A DNA stretch of 64,000 nucleotides from Aaosphaeria pasadenensis. Its lineage: Eukaryota; Ascomycota; Dothideomycetes; Pleosporales. A program made the translations under genes and the position numbers. Of the stretch, positions 11,712 to 23,928 are shown in pieces; positions within the stretch are counted from its first letter, which is position 1, and each line of letters starts with the position of its first letter. The notes under the pieces were generated by a model that was given only the letters and a program-made list of their open reading frames with translations, was not told where the DNA came from and made no database searches. The stretch covers positions 1 to 64,000 of the forward strand of contig JAKLMB010000046.1 in the NCBI GenBank assembly GCA_022813625.1. Direction: 5' to 3'.

Positions 11712-14123
11712 ATGGCTCCCCCGCAGTACCGGAAGCCGCCCCAGCTCCCGCCGAGGTTCACGGCCACGCCCGAGTCCTTGATTGAGGATACAAAGCGATT
11801 GGTATGTTTTGGCCCAGCAATTGCCATTATATGTAGCTGTATTTTGTCTTCCTCGTGCTCCTGTCAATTGCTCTTCCTATCTCTCAACCTTGCGAACACA
11901 TGGCCGTGGCAATGTTGCTTACAGTCTTACTTGCTTCCCCCATGCTAACCCCGCAAACTCCAGATTGCCAGATCTCGTGCAGTGCAGGATGACATCGTGA
12001 AGAGCATCACCCGCGAGACCGCGAACTTCAACAACACCATCCTCCCCGTAGCCCTCGACGACAACAAGATGTCCCGCGAAGCGCACATCATCGGCTTCTT
12101 CCAGGCCGTGTCGACGGACAAGAAGCTGCGCGACGCCTCGACGGAGGCCGAGAAGCTGCTCGACGACTTCGGCATCGAGTCTAGCATGCGCGAGGACGTC
12201 TTCAACCTCGTCGACGCCGTCGCGCAGAAGAAGGAGGAGCTGGACCCGGAGTCCGCGCGCCTGCTCGAGAAGGATCACAAGTCTTACATCCGCAACGGTC
12301 TGGGTATACCCGCGGGACCCAAGCGGGACAGGTTCAAGGAGATCAAGAAGCGGCTCAGCGAGATCAGCATCACCTTCCAGAAGAACTTGAACGAGGAGCA
12401 GGGAGGCATCTGGTTTACGCCTGAGGAGCTCGATGGCGTGCCGGAGGACCTCGTGGCTTCGTTTAAGAAGGGCGAGGGGGAGAACGAGGGCAAGGTGTGG
12501 CTCACGTTCAAGTACCCTGACCTCTTCCCCACCCTCAAGTACGCACACAACGCCGAGACGCGCAAGCGCGTGTTCATCGAGAACGAGAACAAGTGCAGCG
12601 AGAACGTGCCACTATTCCGCGAGGCCGTCCTCCTGCGCGACGAGGCGGCGCGTCTCCTCGGCTACGAGAACCACGCCCAGTTCAGGATCGAGGACAAGAT
12701 GGCGAAGACGCCCAAGACGGTCGACGACTTCCTGGGTGACCTTCGTGGCCGCTTGGCACCCGGCGGCAAGACAGAGATCGCGAAGTTGCTCGAGCTCAAG
12801 AAACAGGATCTCAAGGAGCGCAATGTCAACGACGGCTCCGAGTCGAAGTACTTCTTGTGGGATCATAGGTATTACGACCGTCTGATGCTCGAGAAGGATT
12901 ACTCCCTGGACCAGCAGAAGATCTCGGAGTACTTCCCGCTATCGACCACCATCCAGGGCATGCTTAAGATCTTTGAGGAACTCTTCGGCCTGGTGTTTAT
13001 TGAATTGGTGGGAGCTGATAGGGATGCCCTGGCTGATGGCGGCAAGGGGTCGGATATTGTATGGCATGAGGATGTCCAGGTCTACAGCGTCTGGGACGAG
13101 GAGAGCGCAGGCGCCGAGTTCGTTGGATACCTCTACCTCGATCTCTTCCCACGAGAGGGCAAGTATGGACACGCCGCGAACTTCAACGTCCAATCTGCCG
13201 GTAATGACGAGAATGGCGTCCGCCGCTACCCAGCCACCGCGTTGGTGTGCAACTTCTCCAAGCCCACGCCTAAGAAACCATCCCTGCTCAAGCACGACGA
13301 AGTCGTCACGCTCTTCCACGAACTCGGTCACGGAATCCACGATCTTGTCGCCAGGACGAAATACTCCCGCTTCCACGGCACTGCAACCTCTCGCGACTAC
13401 GTAGAATTGCCAAGTCAATTGCTGGAGAACTGGTGCTGGGAACCCTCATTAATCAAGTCTCTGTCCCACCACTACTCCCACCTTTCGGCCGAGTATGAGA
13501 ACGAGTACAAGGAGTCTTCCGGAGCCGACAAGAAGCCCGCCGAGAGGATCCCGAGCGAGATGGTCGCAAGCATCATCAGCACCAAGCACGTCAACGACGC
13601 GCTCTTCAACCTTCGCCAATTGCACTTCGGTATCTTCGATATGACTGTGCACACTCCAGCCAGCCACGAGGAGCTTGAGAAGCTCGATATCACGACACTC
13701 TACAACAGGCTGCGAAATGAGATTTCGCAACTTGACGGCCCCGAGGCTCTCAGTGAGACTAAGGACTGGACATGGGGTAATGGACAAGCTACTTTCGGCC
13801 ATCTTATTGGCGGGTATGACGCTGGGTAAGTGACATTCATTCCATGTATTCGATTCCTCAATGGTCTTTTGCCTTAAACCATCTACAATGACTAACAACC
13901 TCCCTACAGTTACTACGGATATCTCTCCTCGCAAGTCTACTCCACCGACATCTTCTACACTGTCTTCAAAAAAGATCCCATGAACGGCGAAGAAGGCCGC
14001 AAGTACCGCCACGCCGTGCTGGAGAAGGGCGGCTCCAAGGAGGAAATGTCCATCCTCGAGGACTTCCTGGGCAGGAAGCCCAACACGGATGCGTTCTTCA
14101 AGGACCTCGGCATCTACAAATAG
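11712..14123 (+). CDS. PRD1: Thimet oligopeptidase / saccharolysin-type M3 metallopeptidase
   Basis: A zinc endopeptidase that degrades short peptides in the cytosol and, in yeast, the mitochondrial intermembrane space. Exons 11712-11801, 11964-13825 and 13910-14123 give 721 residues, normal for the family. The start MAPPQYRKPPQLPPRF matches the usual N-terminus. The zinc site is HELGH at residues 482-486, with E483 catalytic and the third ligand E511 in RDYVELPSQ. The C-terminal part (GYDAGYYGYLSSQVYSTDIF) carries the conserved substrate-binding tyrosines and is completed by the last intron junction. The first intron (162 nt) is the longest I modelled in the window. The frame stays open for 91 codons upstream of this ATG without another ATG, raising the possibility of a second, mitochondrial isoform. 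In Aspergillus and relatives this protein is called MepB. Confidence 0.93.
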
Positions 14124-14604
14124 ATATGTCACTGGATCCGGGGAGGATGAAACTGCATTTGCCGTCGTTTGGAGCATTAAGCTGAAGCACGCGGATAGAT
14201 GATATATCTAGCAATTTAGAGATGCTTTTGACTATGATTTGCTTGTGTGACCTGAGTTCGGGGATTGAAACGAATTTCGCCAATTGATATTTACAGTGAT
14301 GAATCACTCAAGGATGTCGTACTCCGACTGATGTGTTACTTTAAGTACCTGAGATATCCATGGATCGCCCTGAATGTACAACCGTGGCGCCAGGAACAAG
14401 CAAGCTACCCCGCTACGAGCACATCATAGTTATCGATAACACGCCATGAGCTCAATGCCCCACTATAAACGATGACCTTGTACCTGTCCTGCCACGATAA
14501 GTATCGACAACCTCCCATTGCCGACGTAATTATCAGGCAACACACTCCTTCATTTTGTCCGGCAGCTCTTTACAGTACCACACCATCACCACCCCCTCCA
14601 GCAC
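14124..14604. other. Short intergenic region
   Basis: About 480 bp between two plus-strand genes. It should hold the MepB 3' UTR and the promoter of the rhodanese gene. I see no open frame with family resemblance and no clear regulatory motif. Confidence 0.5.
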
Positions 14605-15168
14605 ATGAGAATCCTCACCCGCCACCCCCTCCAACCAATCAACACCCTCACCCCTCGCAACATGTCCACCACAACCCTCTCAGACCTGACCTACACGACG
14701 CGCGAAGCCCTCTCCAAACGCATCCTCTCGTCCCCCGACGCCCCGTCCCTGCCCTCCGACATCGCCATCATCGACGTCCGCGACTCCGACCACGTGGGCG
14801 GCCACATCCGCGGCTCGACGTGGGTGCCCAGCTCGGAGCTCGACTACAAGCTGCCGGAGCTCGTGCGCACGCTGCGCGACAAGAAGACGGTGGTGTTTCA
14901 CTGCGCGCTGAGCCAGCAGCGGGGGCCTAGTGCTGCGCTGCGGTACTTGAGGGAGAAGCAGAGGCTGGATCCTGCGAAGGGGGGTATCGCGGGGGGAGAG
15001 GAGGGGAAGTCGGCGGAGGAGGGAAAGACGGCGGAGGAGTTGCAGGATAAGCCTGGACAGCAGGTTGTGGTGCTGGAGGGCGGGTTCACGAAGTGGCAGG
15101 AGAGGTATGGGGAGGATAAGCGGTTGACGGAGTCGTATCAGAAGGATATTTGGGAGTTTGGGTATTAG
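14605..15168 (+). CDS. Rhodanese/Cdc25-type phosphatase or arsenate reductase (Ych1/Acr2-like)
   Basis: Single-exon gene of 187 residues. It has the Cdc25-type rhodanese fold: a DVRDSDHVGGHIRGS substrate-binding segment near residues 55-70, and the active-site loop HCALSQQRGPSAA near residues 97-109. That loop contains the C-x5-R motif (CALSQQR) found in yeast Ych1 and Acr2. Such proteins act as low-molecular-weight phosphatases or arsenate reductases; sequence alone does not separate the two. A Gly/Glu/Lys-rich insert of about 35 residues follows the active site. The ATG at 14605 gives a basic 19-residue leader (MRILTRHPLQPINTLTPRN) before an internal ATG at 14662. The longer form could be mitochondrial and the shorter cytosolic. 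The 3' end faces PRO1 across 329 bp. Confidence 0.82.
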   Translation: MRILTRHPLQPINTLTPRNMSTTTLSDLTYTTREALSKRILSSPDAPSLPSDIAIIDVRDSDHVGGHIRGSTWVPSSELDYKLPELVRTLRDKKTVVFHCALSQQRGPSAALRYLREKQRLDPAKGGIAGGEEGKSAEEGKTAEELQDKPGQQVVVLEGGFTKWQERYGEDKRLTESYQKDIWEFGY

Positions 15169-15497
15169 ATGAGATGTGGATGGTAGCGGGCGAAACATTC
15201 CTATCACGACGAGACAAGGTTGACTGGTGGACGAGGAAGGGGTTTCGAAGAAGAATTACCACCGCGAAGGTAGATTATCATGCGTTTAGAATTCTTGGGA
15301 AGGGACTATCGTGATGAGATTATGCAAGAGCAAAGTATCGCTGCGTAAAAGAGCTATTTTCAGGCCTCGTCTCATAGATTGTTAAAATCCATGGAACCCT
15401 CTAATGCCAACCTGGTTTCCAAGAAGAAAACGCCGTCTAGGAATCTATTATTATTTTTTCCATCATCTCCATATTCAAAATGAACCATCATGTGTCA

Positions 15498-17286
15498 TCA
15501 ATGGGTATCTCCTTGCTCTGACGTCGATCGGCCAAAGGACGGGGTGCTCGGCCTCGACCTTTCGATTCCAAAGAATGCTATGTTTTCTCGCAGCGCCACG
15601 TACTCGCTGTCTGCGTATCCCAATGCCTCGTGAATCTGCGTGCTGTGCAGTCCCTTAATTCTCTTGATTTCAGCAGATGAATAATTGATCACTGCCCTGC
15701 CGACCTCGAATGGTGGGGGATCGTGCAGCTCGTATGCCGGGGGCGTGAGGATCGTGGAGGAGGAAAGAGAATGGGTCAGGCCTGACTGTGAGCGCTCGTA
15801 GAGCGAGTTGCGATTCGGAGTGGGCGCCATGGTCATCGTGTGCGACGGTGTTGATGCGTGCGATGTGGGTCCAGAATTGGAGGTGTTGTGAGTAGTAGAG
15901 GAGGACGATGGAAGACGTTTGACGACTATCAGCCGTACGGCTTCTTGCTGTGCGAAGTGGCCTTCGACGTCCACGATGCCTACGGGGAGTAGGCCTGCTT
16001 TATCGTTCAACGCTTTCCAGGCGCCGTGGTCGATATATACGGTGCCGCGAGGCGCCAGGCCGTGCAGGATCCAGAAGTATCTGTCTCGGATTGGGTGCGA
16101 TATTGGTAGGAAGCGGGTATGTAGTGGTACTTGTTCATCTTCAGAATGAGGCGAGGGAGAGGAATTCTGGGTATCATGAGGAGGGGTAGTAGCTGAAAGA
16201 CTGTGGTTAGCATCATTCAGACTCAGAGCCGCGGTTTGCGGCACACCTTCATCCTGGAAGTTGACCACGCTGCTCCGTCCTGACATCCTTGCCGCCCTCT
16301 GTGCTTCGGCATGTCTGATGATGGCGCCAATGTTCTCTGGCTTCGAGGATTTCGTGATGACGGTCGTTACCCCTACACTTGTGGCCAGGCTTGCGGCTAC
16401 GATCTTCGTGCCCATGCCTCCGGTTCCGAGAGCCGATCCAGCACTACTGACGTCCGCCTGGACCTCCGAGATGTCTTCGACCACTTCAATGGCTTTGGCG
16501 TCGGGATTGGTCCTCGGGTTCTTGTCATAAAGACAATCAACATCGGTCATGAGGAAGAGATAATCTGCTTGAACCATGCCTGCCGTGATCGCAGACAGTG
16601 TGTCGTTGTCGCCAAATTTGATTTCTGTGACTGACAGGGTGTCGTTCTCGTTCACAATTGGGATGACACCCATGTGCAATAGCTCGAAGAAAGTGTTCTG
16701 TGCGTTTTGATATTGCGTTCTGTCTGCGATGTCGTTTCTCGTGAGGAGGATTTGGGCAATTGGCTGCCGCACATGTCCAAACAATTGATCCCACAGGCTC
16801 ATCAATCTACTCTGGCCGATGGCGGCCAGTGCTTGGACCTGTGGGAGATGTTTCGGTCGCTTCTCAATGTCCATGCGGCGGAGACCCACGCCAATGGCAC
16901 CGGAAGATACCAATACAACGCGGTGGCCATCTCGTTGGAGTTTGACGGCTGTTTCGACAATGGCGGAGAGGATGGAGAGGAGGGGATGGTGAGTCTTTTC
17001 GTCCACAATGGAGCTTGTTCCTGAAGATCGGTTGCTGTTAGCTTGAACCCTGTCGTCTGCTGTGGGGGAGGTGTATATGGGGAATGAATTTACCGAGCTT
17101 TATTACTATTGTGAGCTGGCCGGGGTGTTTTTTCATGTGGTGAGCCATGCTGGCTTTGTTTTCGACCTCAAAGTGAACCTGAGGGTGCGAAACTGGGCCA
17201 GGACCGGAGGTATTTTGAGGATTTGGGGATGGAGATTGTGGACGAGGCGAGGCGTTATTTATGCCCGAATGCATTGATTCAGACAT
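15498..17286 (-). CDS. PRO1: Glutamate 5-kinase
   Basis: Catalyses the first step of proline synthesis, ATP-dependent phosphorylation of L-glutamate, in the cytosol. Exon 1 is 17286-17094 and exon 2 is 17020-15498 on the minus strand; the 73-nt intron splits the nucleotide-binding motif KLGTSSIVDEKTHHPLLS. Total length is 571 residues. The kinase domain shows VVLVSSGAIGVG, NENDTLS, FGDNDTLSA and GTGGMGTKI. A C-terminal PUA domain (ARGTVYIDHGAWKAL onward) is present but interrupted by about 70 residues of Ser/Thr/Pro-rich sequence, and another low-complexity stretch precedes it. The N-terminus carries about 50 disordered residues before the fold starts. The start at 17286 is the first in-frame ATG; the frame extends only four codons further upstream from it, without ATG. 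The gene is divergent from ATP23. Confidence 0.94.
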
Positions 17287-17797
17287 CAGGGACACAAAAT
17301 CACGCAGGTACAGCTCGAGTCGAATGCTTGGAACAATTGGGATTGGGCCAGGGCCAGGGATATGGACAAGAGTCAGCGCAGGAAGTTTAGACTAACTACC
17401 TAATGCTCACAACTCACATTATCCCACCCCACCGAAGTCGCAATGGATGTCCTGGGCCAATCAGAGCCCCCGTTTCTCTCCGCAAATCCGCATATGCGAA
17501 CCTCTTAACAATAATTATGTTTAAACCTTCTGCTCGACTCTCCCATTCCCATCCCTTCGCCCCCCATCAACTCTACGCTTTAATCAATCTTGCCGAACGC
17601 CGTCATAACTCGTACGCCATACGCCATTCGCCATTAGTTCGTCTTGCATGTTCTACCCCACGCCCTAGGGCGCATCCTCATATCCGTCGGAGAAGCTCTC
17701 CACACATTTTCCACCCAACACCTCCATACATACGAACCTTCCTTGCATCCTTCCCGCCCTTCCCAGCGTACCATCCTCCGCACGAGACCCAGACATT
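17287..17797. promoter_or_regulatory. Divergent PRO1/ATP23 promoter region with CCAAT box
   Basis: About 510 bp separate the two divergent start codons. A CCAATCA sequence at 17457-17463 matches the core bound by the fungal HAP/CCAAT-binding complex. I see no good TATA box. The assignment as a shared promoter rests on gene orientation and this one motif. Confidence 0.45.
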
Positions 17798-18637
17798 ATG
17801 TCGAGCCCTGAACAGGTCACTGATGGGGCCCCGGCCGCCGCTACAGCTACGGCAACTCCCCCCACCACCAACAAGATCGACCCTGTCTACTATAACTGGC
17901 GAAACACCTTCTCCATCATGCTGGGCCGCATGTCCGGCAACCGTGACGAATCCCTCGAAGAGCGCTACTTCGCAGAACAAGACGTCGTCAAGGCTGAAGC
18001 CTTCTGCCGCCGTTGTGAAGACCGACGCGACTACCTCCTCCAATACAGCCCTATCGTCCGCTTCATGCGCGACGAGGTGAGCAAACTCGGCGGCGACTTG
18101 AATGCTCGCAATATCCACTGCAGGGTCTGCACGAAAGAGCAGTCGGGCGGCTTCCACATCGACCACGGCATCCTGCTCTGCGCGAACAAGTTCCGCAACC
18201 AGGGACACCAGGAAGACACAATGGCACACGAAATGGTGCACGCTTGGGACCACCTCAAATTCAAGGTCGAGGATGACAATCTGCGCCACCAAGCCTGCTT
18301 AGAAGTAAGTCAAGCCCAAATCCATTTCCAATTGTGCGACGACGATGGAGTGTGAATGAAGCAATAGCAGGAATTATGAATTCAATAAGCTAACGTTGGG
18401 AAAATCCAGATCCGCGCCTCCACCCTCTCCGGCGAGTGTCGCTTCACCCGCGAATTCTTCACCAAGAACCAATGGCGCATCACCGAGCAATTGCAGCACT
18501 GCGTCCGGCGCCGCGCAACCCTCTCCCTCATGGCTCGCCCGGGCGTCAAGGACGACGTGCATGCCGCAAGAATTGTCAACGATGTTTGGGATAACTGCTT
18601 CTGGGACACAAGACCCTTTGATGAGATCTACCGATGA
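17798..18637 (+). CDS. ATP23: Mitochondrial inner membrane protease Atp23
   Basis: Metalloprotease of the intermembrane space that processes Atp6 and helps assemble the F1Fo ATP synthase. Exons 17798-18304 and 18410-18637 join in phase 0 to 244 residues, normal for the family. The zinc site is H144-E-M-V-H148 within MAHEMVHAWDH. Conserved cysteines (CRRCEDRRDYLL, CRVC, LLCANKF, the conserved HQACLE region, CRFTREF, HCVRRRA, DNCFWDTRPFD) match the twin-cysteine-rich arrangement of Atp23. The intron is 105 nt. The N-terminal 30 residues are Ala/Thr/Pro-rich. The gene is divergent from PRO1 and its 3' end faces AFG1. Confidence 0.95.
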
Positions 18638-19219
18638 TACATTCATTGGGGGAAGAATCGTAGATGGGCGAGGCGTTCGCGGATCTGTATGTATGATGAT
18701 GATGATGACGTGTGTTGTATGATAGATTCCTTTTTTTGGGGTTATGTATAGAATCAGGAGATGGATGGGATTTATATGCTTTGCATAGCGATGGCGCTGG
18801 AACACCCCTTTACTTTCGGTCTTCTTTCTCATTTTACGATACGAATCCTCACTCCCCGTGTATAGATGGACTGGCTCGTTAGGCCGAAAAGTTAACATCG
18901 TGAAAAGAACCGTTACTTCTCTATTTATACAATTCCATCTACTCCGATCTCATCTAGAATTAGACGGGAGGCCGGAGATATGGTAAATGACCGAATCTGA
19001 AGCCAGGTAGTTTGTTCGACATATGCTCTATAGGGTGGCATATATCTCTTGAGCTTCATCGCCAAAGTCTATGTTGTATCATTGGTATCTTTGAACCAAC
19101 GCAATGGACGCTTCAAAGACAAGACCGCCAATGCAAAACACTCTAACCCCTAGCTCTTCACTCTATCCTCAGAAATCACCAACCATATTGCATAAACCAG
19201 GCTGCTAGATGAAAATCGA
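18638..19219. other. Convergent intergenic region (ATP23/AFG1 3' ends)
   Basis: About 580 bp between two converging genes. It includes an (ATG)n-like run near 18690-18710, which is a simple repeat. I see no gene here. Confidence 0.5.
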
Positions 19220-21122
19220 TCATAGACTGTCCTCCCTCCACCTACTCCTCACCCTCTGCCACCCCTCCTTCTCCTTTTCCCCGCCCTTAGTCTGCAACCC
19301 CATTCCCCTCTCCACCCACTCCTGGCTGCCCATCTCGCTCAATCGGCTCAACGCTCTGGCGAATGCAAAGCGCTCCTCGTCTCCCGAGAAGATGCTCGAG
19401 TTCTTCAGCATCGACATGTTCATGCCGAGGTCGTCCATCATCATGCGCATGACGTCCGAGATGTCGTGGTGGTCGTCTGGGTTCGAGGTTTGGGCGGGGC
19501 CTGGGACGGGGCTCTTTGCGTCGGGCGATTGGGAGGCGCTCACGGCTTCGGAGATCTCGGCGGTGGACATGAAGAGCGATGTCAGGGGGACGGCGGTCGT
19601 CATGACTAGTTTGGCCTTTTGGGTTTGTTAGTTTGGGGGTTTGATCATAGACAAGGCTGCGTTTCGTTTCTGTGCATAAATTCTTGAAGGTGGGACTGGA
19701 GACTTACCCTGCTTTCATAGATAGCATCAATAAAGGTGATGAATCTCCTTGCTAGATCTCTTGACTTGTGGTTCATTCCTGGCACATTCGTGACGATGAA
19801 TCCATCGTAGTTCCTCATCAACTCTAGATAGTCCGCGGCGCCGGTTGCACGCCCAATGATTTCATCAAAGGTAAACCACGCGCATTTTCCACTGGCCCTC
19901 TCCACCACAACGTCGCGGCCCCAGACTTGATGGACCGCCCGGTGCGGAGGATCGTTCTCGAAATCACCCAGGAACTTGAACCAGCGCTCCGCATGTGTCT
20001 TTGCGGCAGCATCCAGCGGGTGGTGGTAGACGCCCGATGGCGGGCGGGGAATCTTTCGGTAATCTGTTTGCGAGTCCAAGTTGATGACGCTAAGCCGTTC
20101 CTTGAGCAAGTTGATGGCCGGGATGAATGACTCGCGCTGGATTCCGTTCTTGTAGAGGTCATCCGGGTGTCGATTCGACGTTGTGACGATGACGGTACCG
20201 TGGGCCATAAGGGCTTCGATCAATCGGCGTAGAATCATTGCGTCGGCGACATCTGTGCATTGGAATTCGTCAAAACATAACACCTGGCTACGCTCCGCAA
20301 TTCCTGCGGCGACGAACGGGATCGCGTCGATGTCGTTTCCGTGTGCGATCTTCATCTTGTGGAGATCTTTATGGACGCTCTGCATAAAGGCATGGAAATG
20401 TATCCTCGTCTTGTGTGTGATGTTGGGCGGTAACGTATCGTAGAACAAATCCATAAGCATGGTCTTTCCAGATCCTACATCTCCATACATGTACAGTCCG
20501 TTAGGTAATGAGTCTTTAATTGGTGGCAGCGTAGAGCGTTCGGGTTTAGAGGAGAAGAGCGAAAAGAACGTTTGTTTCTGCGGTTGCAGCGATTCAATCG
20601 TTGGTTGTTCAACCGGAGGTTGTTCGTAACTACACAGCATCTCATGGAGGTCTTCGAGGTTTTGTATGATTCCTGTTCGGCTCAGTATTTCTCGTCCCAT
20701 CCGCACAAAATTCGCAGACTGTGAAACGAACCTCGCTGGTGCTCGTCGTCTCTCAACCTGCCAGACTGCACTCGAGCATCGTATTCGGCCAATGGTCCAT
20801 GTGTCTCGACTTTTCCTGTGACTCGGGTTACCGATTGATCCATATCCTTGGAACAGTATTCCGTACGTTGTTGCGAAAGAACCTCCTGCACCTCTTGCGC
20901 ATATCCTCTGCGTCCTGCAACCGCTCTTTGCACGAGAACACGCGAGACCCCAGTATGCCCGCCGACGTCGCCTCGCGCTCGTGGTCGCACTGGAACCGTT
21001 CGCAAGCAATTTGTACATATTGATCTTGTGGCTCTCCATCCTATGGCATTGTATTGGGCTCGTGTTAACGTCGCAGAGCGAACGAGTGGGCGGAGCCTCT
21101 GTAAGGCTTCCGGTGATGTCAT
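19220..21122 (-). CDS. AFG1: Mitochondrial AAA ATPase Afg1 (LACE1 family)
   Basis: ATPase of the mitochondrial inner membrane implicated in protein quality control. Three exons on the minus strand (21122-20732, 20672-19708, 19615-19220) give 583 residues. The first intron (20673-20731) has an unusual GTTCGT donor and restores the family motif GPLAEYDARVQSGRLRDDEHQRG-IIQNLEDLH. The last intron (92 nt) restores the FIDAIYESR-AKLVMTT junction. Walker A is GDVGSGKTMLMD and Walker B is LCFDEFQ. The N-terminus is Arg/Ser/Thr-rich and poor in acidic residues over its first 60 residues, as expected for a mitochondrial presequence. A further upstream exon is not excluded. The C-terminal tail carries Asp/Met-rich and Ser-rich low-complexity sequence. 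Confidence 0.88.
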
Positions 21123-21543
21123 CGTGGGCGCAAGAATGTTTTCGAGGCAGGGCGATACATCTAAGGAAGAATAAGAATCTTAAACGGAGAATATATTGTG
21201 CGCCTAGCAATGCAAGGATATACAAGTAATGGCAGAGAAGGTAGTGGAGGTCGGAGCTAAAACTGACATCCGTTACTGCGGGAAAGCTAGGTAAATCATA
21301 CGAGGGTTCCTCGGCTCAACTTCCGTGAAATCTGCTTAGTCAGGAACGAGGGGAGGTGGTTACAGAGATGACACAAACAAATCAACAATGAATTGTATGG
21401 AGACATGTGAATGTTTTCTATAATTGGTATCTACTCATTCCTCAATTGGATTCATTCAGTAACTTATGTGTTACGATATATATAGACCGTCAAAACCTCC
21501 CTTGACTTTCGTTACGATCCACTGTTAAACGAACGTTCCGGAA

Positions 21544-23928
21544 TCAGCCGCCCTCTTCCTCTTCTGCAATGGACTCGTATCTTCCGCCACCGCGTTGATA
21601 TTGCATCTTCGGTGTCTCGTACAGCCTAGTGTAATCCACCCTTTCGCCCCCGAGCCTTGCGAATCCGCTTTCCCTCTTCTTGAAAACAGGCGCGCCATCG
21701 CAGAAAAAGTCTTTGCAGTTGGTGATGACACCCCTTGAGAAGGGGTTTCCTCGAGATCGTTGAGAATCGACGTGAGACTCCTGTCTGGCGGTTGCCATGA
21801 ACGCGTCGACCCCCAATAGGCGCTTCCACTGGTCCCAGATAGATCGTTTGGGATGTTTCCGTGCAGCGCCTTCGCCTGTGTCCTGTCCGGAACCGAAGCC
21901 ATTGGTAGGTGCGGAACCGCCCTCAACTTCCTGTGAAGTATCGCCTGTGGTGACAAAAGTGTTCAGTGCGTCGGCGGGAGTATGGTTATGCAGATGTCCA
22001 CGCATGCTTTCATACGTCGTAAGATTGCGCGCGATTTGTAGCAGCTGAACAATGATGAGCATGGTCACCCATGTCAACTGGAAAGCTGCCCACAGAGACA
22101 GCACTATTGTGAACGGATCCTTGTTGATGGTCTTGCACAGCTTGTCTGATACAATGTTGCATTCGCTATCAGCTGGTGAAGGTATGTACTCGACATCCCA
22201 GATATCTATAGAGATCAGCAGAGGTTTCAGAGGAAGTATTCACGTTGCTCACATTCGAGTACCAAGCGAATCCATGCGAGAACTCCGAGTTCAAGACAGA
22301 GGATATAGAACAGAAAATGACGGTGGTTGTTGTTTGCGACGCAATTGTTGACCCATGGACAATGGCTGGTTCAGGTCAGAGATGCCACGAACGAACTGCA
22401 TGCATAAGGACTTACTGATCTGTTTTGGCAACGCAACGCTCGCAACGCTTGCAATGTTTACTACGCAACGGCTTTCGCACCATGCAAGGAACGCAAAATT
22501 GTTTCTCGTCGAATTGGCGCAGCTCCATGAGCTCGTCGATTACCGCTTTCGACGCACTTCGGCTTGCTGATTTCGGTACGAATCCAGGGTCTGACGCCAT
22601 TGTGAAGAAATAGAAGTATGCCGTGAGTCCGAAGAAGGACCCGAATATCAAATTTAGAAAGAAGTTATTCCGAATAGTCCCTATAGGTAAAGTAAGCAAT
22701 CGATGCTCAACTGGCAAAGGCCAAGTACACATACATGGTACAATGACGGTAATCCACCGGAAGCCTACCCAGAATAAGGTGCCCGAGAAAATACCCGCTA
22801 AGAATGGCTACCACAAGTTAGAACTAGAAAGATATATCGTGTAGATGGAATACTTACAGTGTGGTCGATGCTCCGCATGTTTGAAGGAGCCCATTGTAAC
22901 AAATACTGAGCTACGTAATGTAGTCCATACGATATTATTAGTGCTAACGGTAAGCCGAGATAAATTGGAAAGCTGGCAAGGAGATAGATGCAGATTAGGA
23001 TGATCAAAAACGGCAAGAAGAAGATAAATCGAGATATAAACCATCGAGTATCTTTGACCCATGAGACGGGGAATTCCTTCGCAGTGCCGTCTTTATTATA
23101 GCCGGCCTGTGATAGAGCCCTGTGCCATTGTGTTGTTGTGTTCATTTCTTCTGCGGTAGTCGCGGGAGTTTTTCCATCATTGTTCTTCGCGAATCTGTCC
23201 GCCCCGTACTCGATTAGTTTTTGGATTGACCCTTGAGACCCTTTCACAAGTGCCCAATGCAACGCCGTGAAGCCTTGGTCGTCTGTGGCATATACATTGG
23301 CTCCCCATCGTAGGAACAGGTCCACACAAGCTGGATAGCCTTTGTATGCAGCCCACATCAATGCGGTGTGAGCTTGTGCGTCTGGTATATCCACGGGTAT
23401 ATCTTGGTGCAGCAACAGCACAAGTTGGTAGACATTTCCATCGAGGGTGGCAGAATGTAATAAATTGAAGCCTTGGTCATCGGTGAGGAGTGGATCGGCT
23501 CCGTGTTCGAGGAGCAGGTTTACAACGTAGTAGTGGCATCGTTTCGCGGCCCATAGTACGGGAGTTGCAACAGCATCACCGCCTTTCGCATTAACGCTTG
23601 CACCGCTTTTGAGGAGGAAGTGACACAGTGCGTAGTGATTGTTGATTGCTGCCCACTGAGCTTGAAGTTAGCAAAGGCATGCCCATAGCAATCATTTCGG
23701 TGTTCAACTTACGTGTAGCGGCGTAATACCTTGCTCGTCCGTAAACGTAGCATCAGCCTTCCCACTGTCGAACAACTTCTGAATCGCAGCTATTTCACCC
23801 AGACGCGCTAATTGCATGATATCGTCCTCTACGGGTATGCTCGGCTTCTTCGCTATATCTTCCATCTCGACATTTTGTTCTGCAGCGGCAGGCCCACTGG
23901 GCTCGGGCTGAGCGGGTGCGGAGGACAT
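21544..23928 (-). CDS. AKR1: Ankyrin-repeat palmitoyltransferase Akr1
   Basis: DHHC protein S-acyltransferase of the Golgi and endosomes that palmitoylates peripheral membrane proteins. Six exons (23928-23713, 23655-22858, 22807-22735, 22680-22416, 22365-22253, 22205-21544) give 708 residues; introns are 47-57 nt. About six ankyrin repeats occupy residues 50-270, for example TPLHWAAINNHYALCHFLL and HTALMWAAYKGYPACVDLFL. They are followed by paired membrane helices. The zinc-binding CRD has CVPCMVRKPLRSKHCKRCERC, and the catalytic D450-H-H-C453 is divided by the fourth intron inside the first histidine codon. Two more helices and a charged, acidic tail follow. All canonical residues are present, so it should be active. 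Confidence 0.94.

Noticed and set aside
11919..12548. 209-codon minus-strand frame
   Set aside because: Antisense shadow of the GC-rich MepB coding exon.
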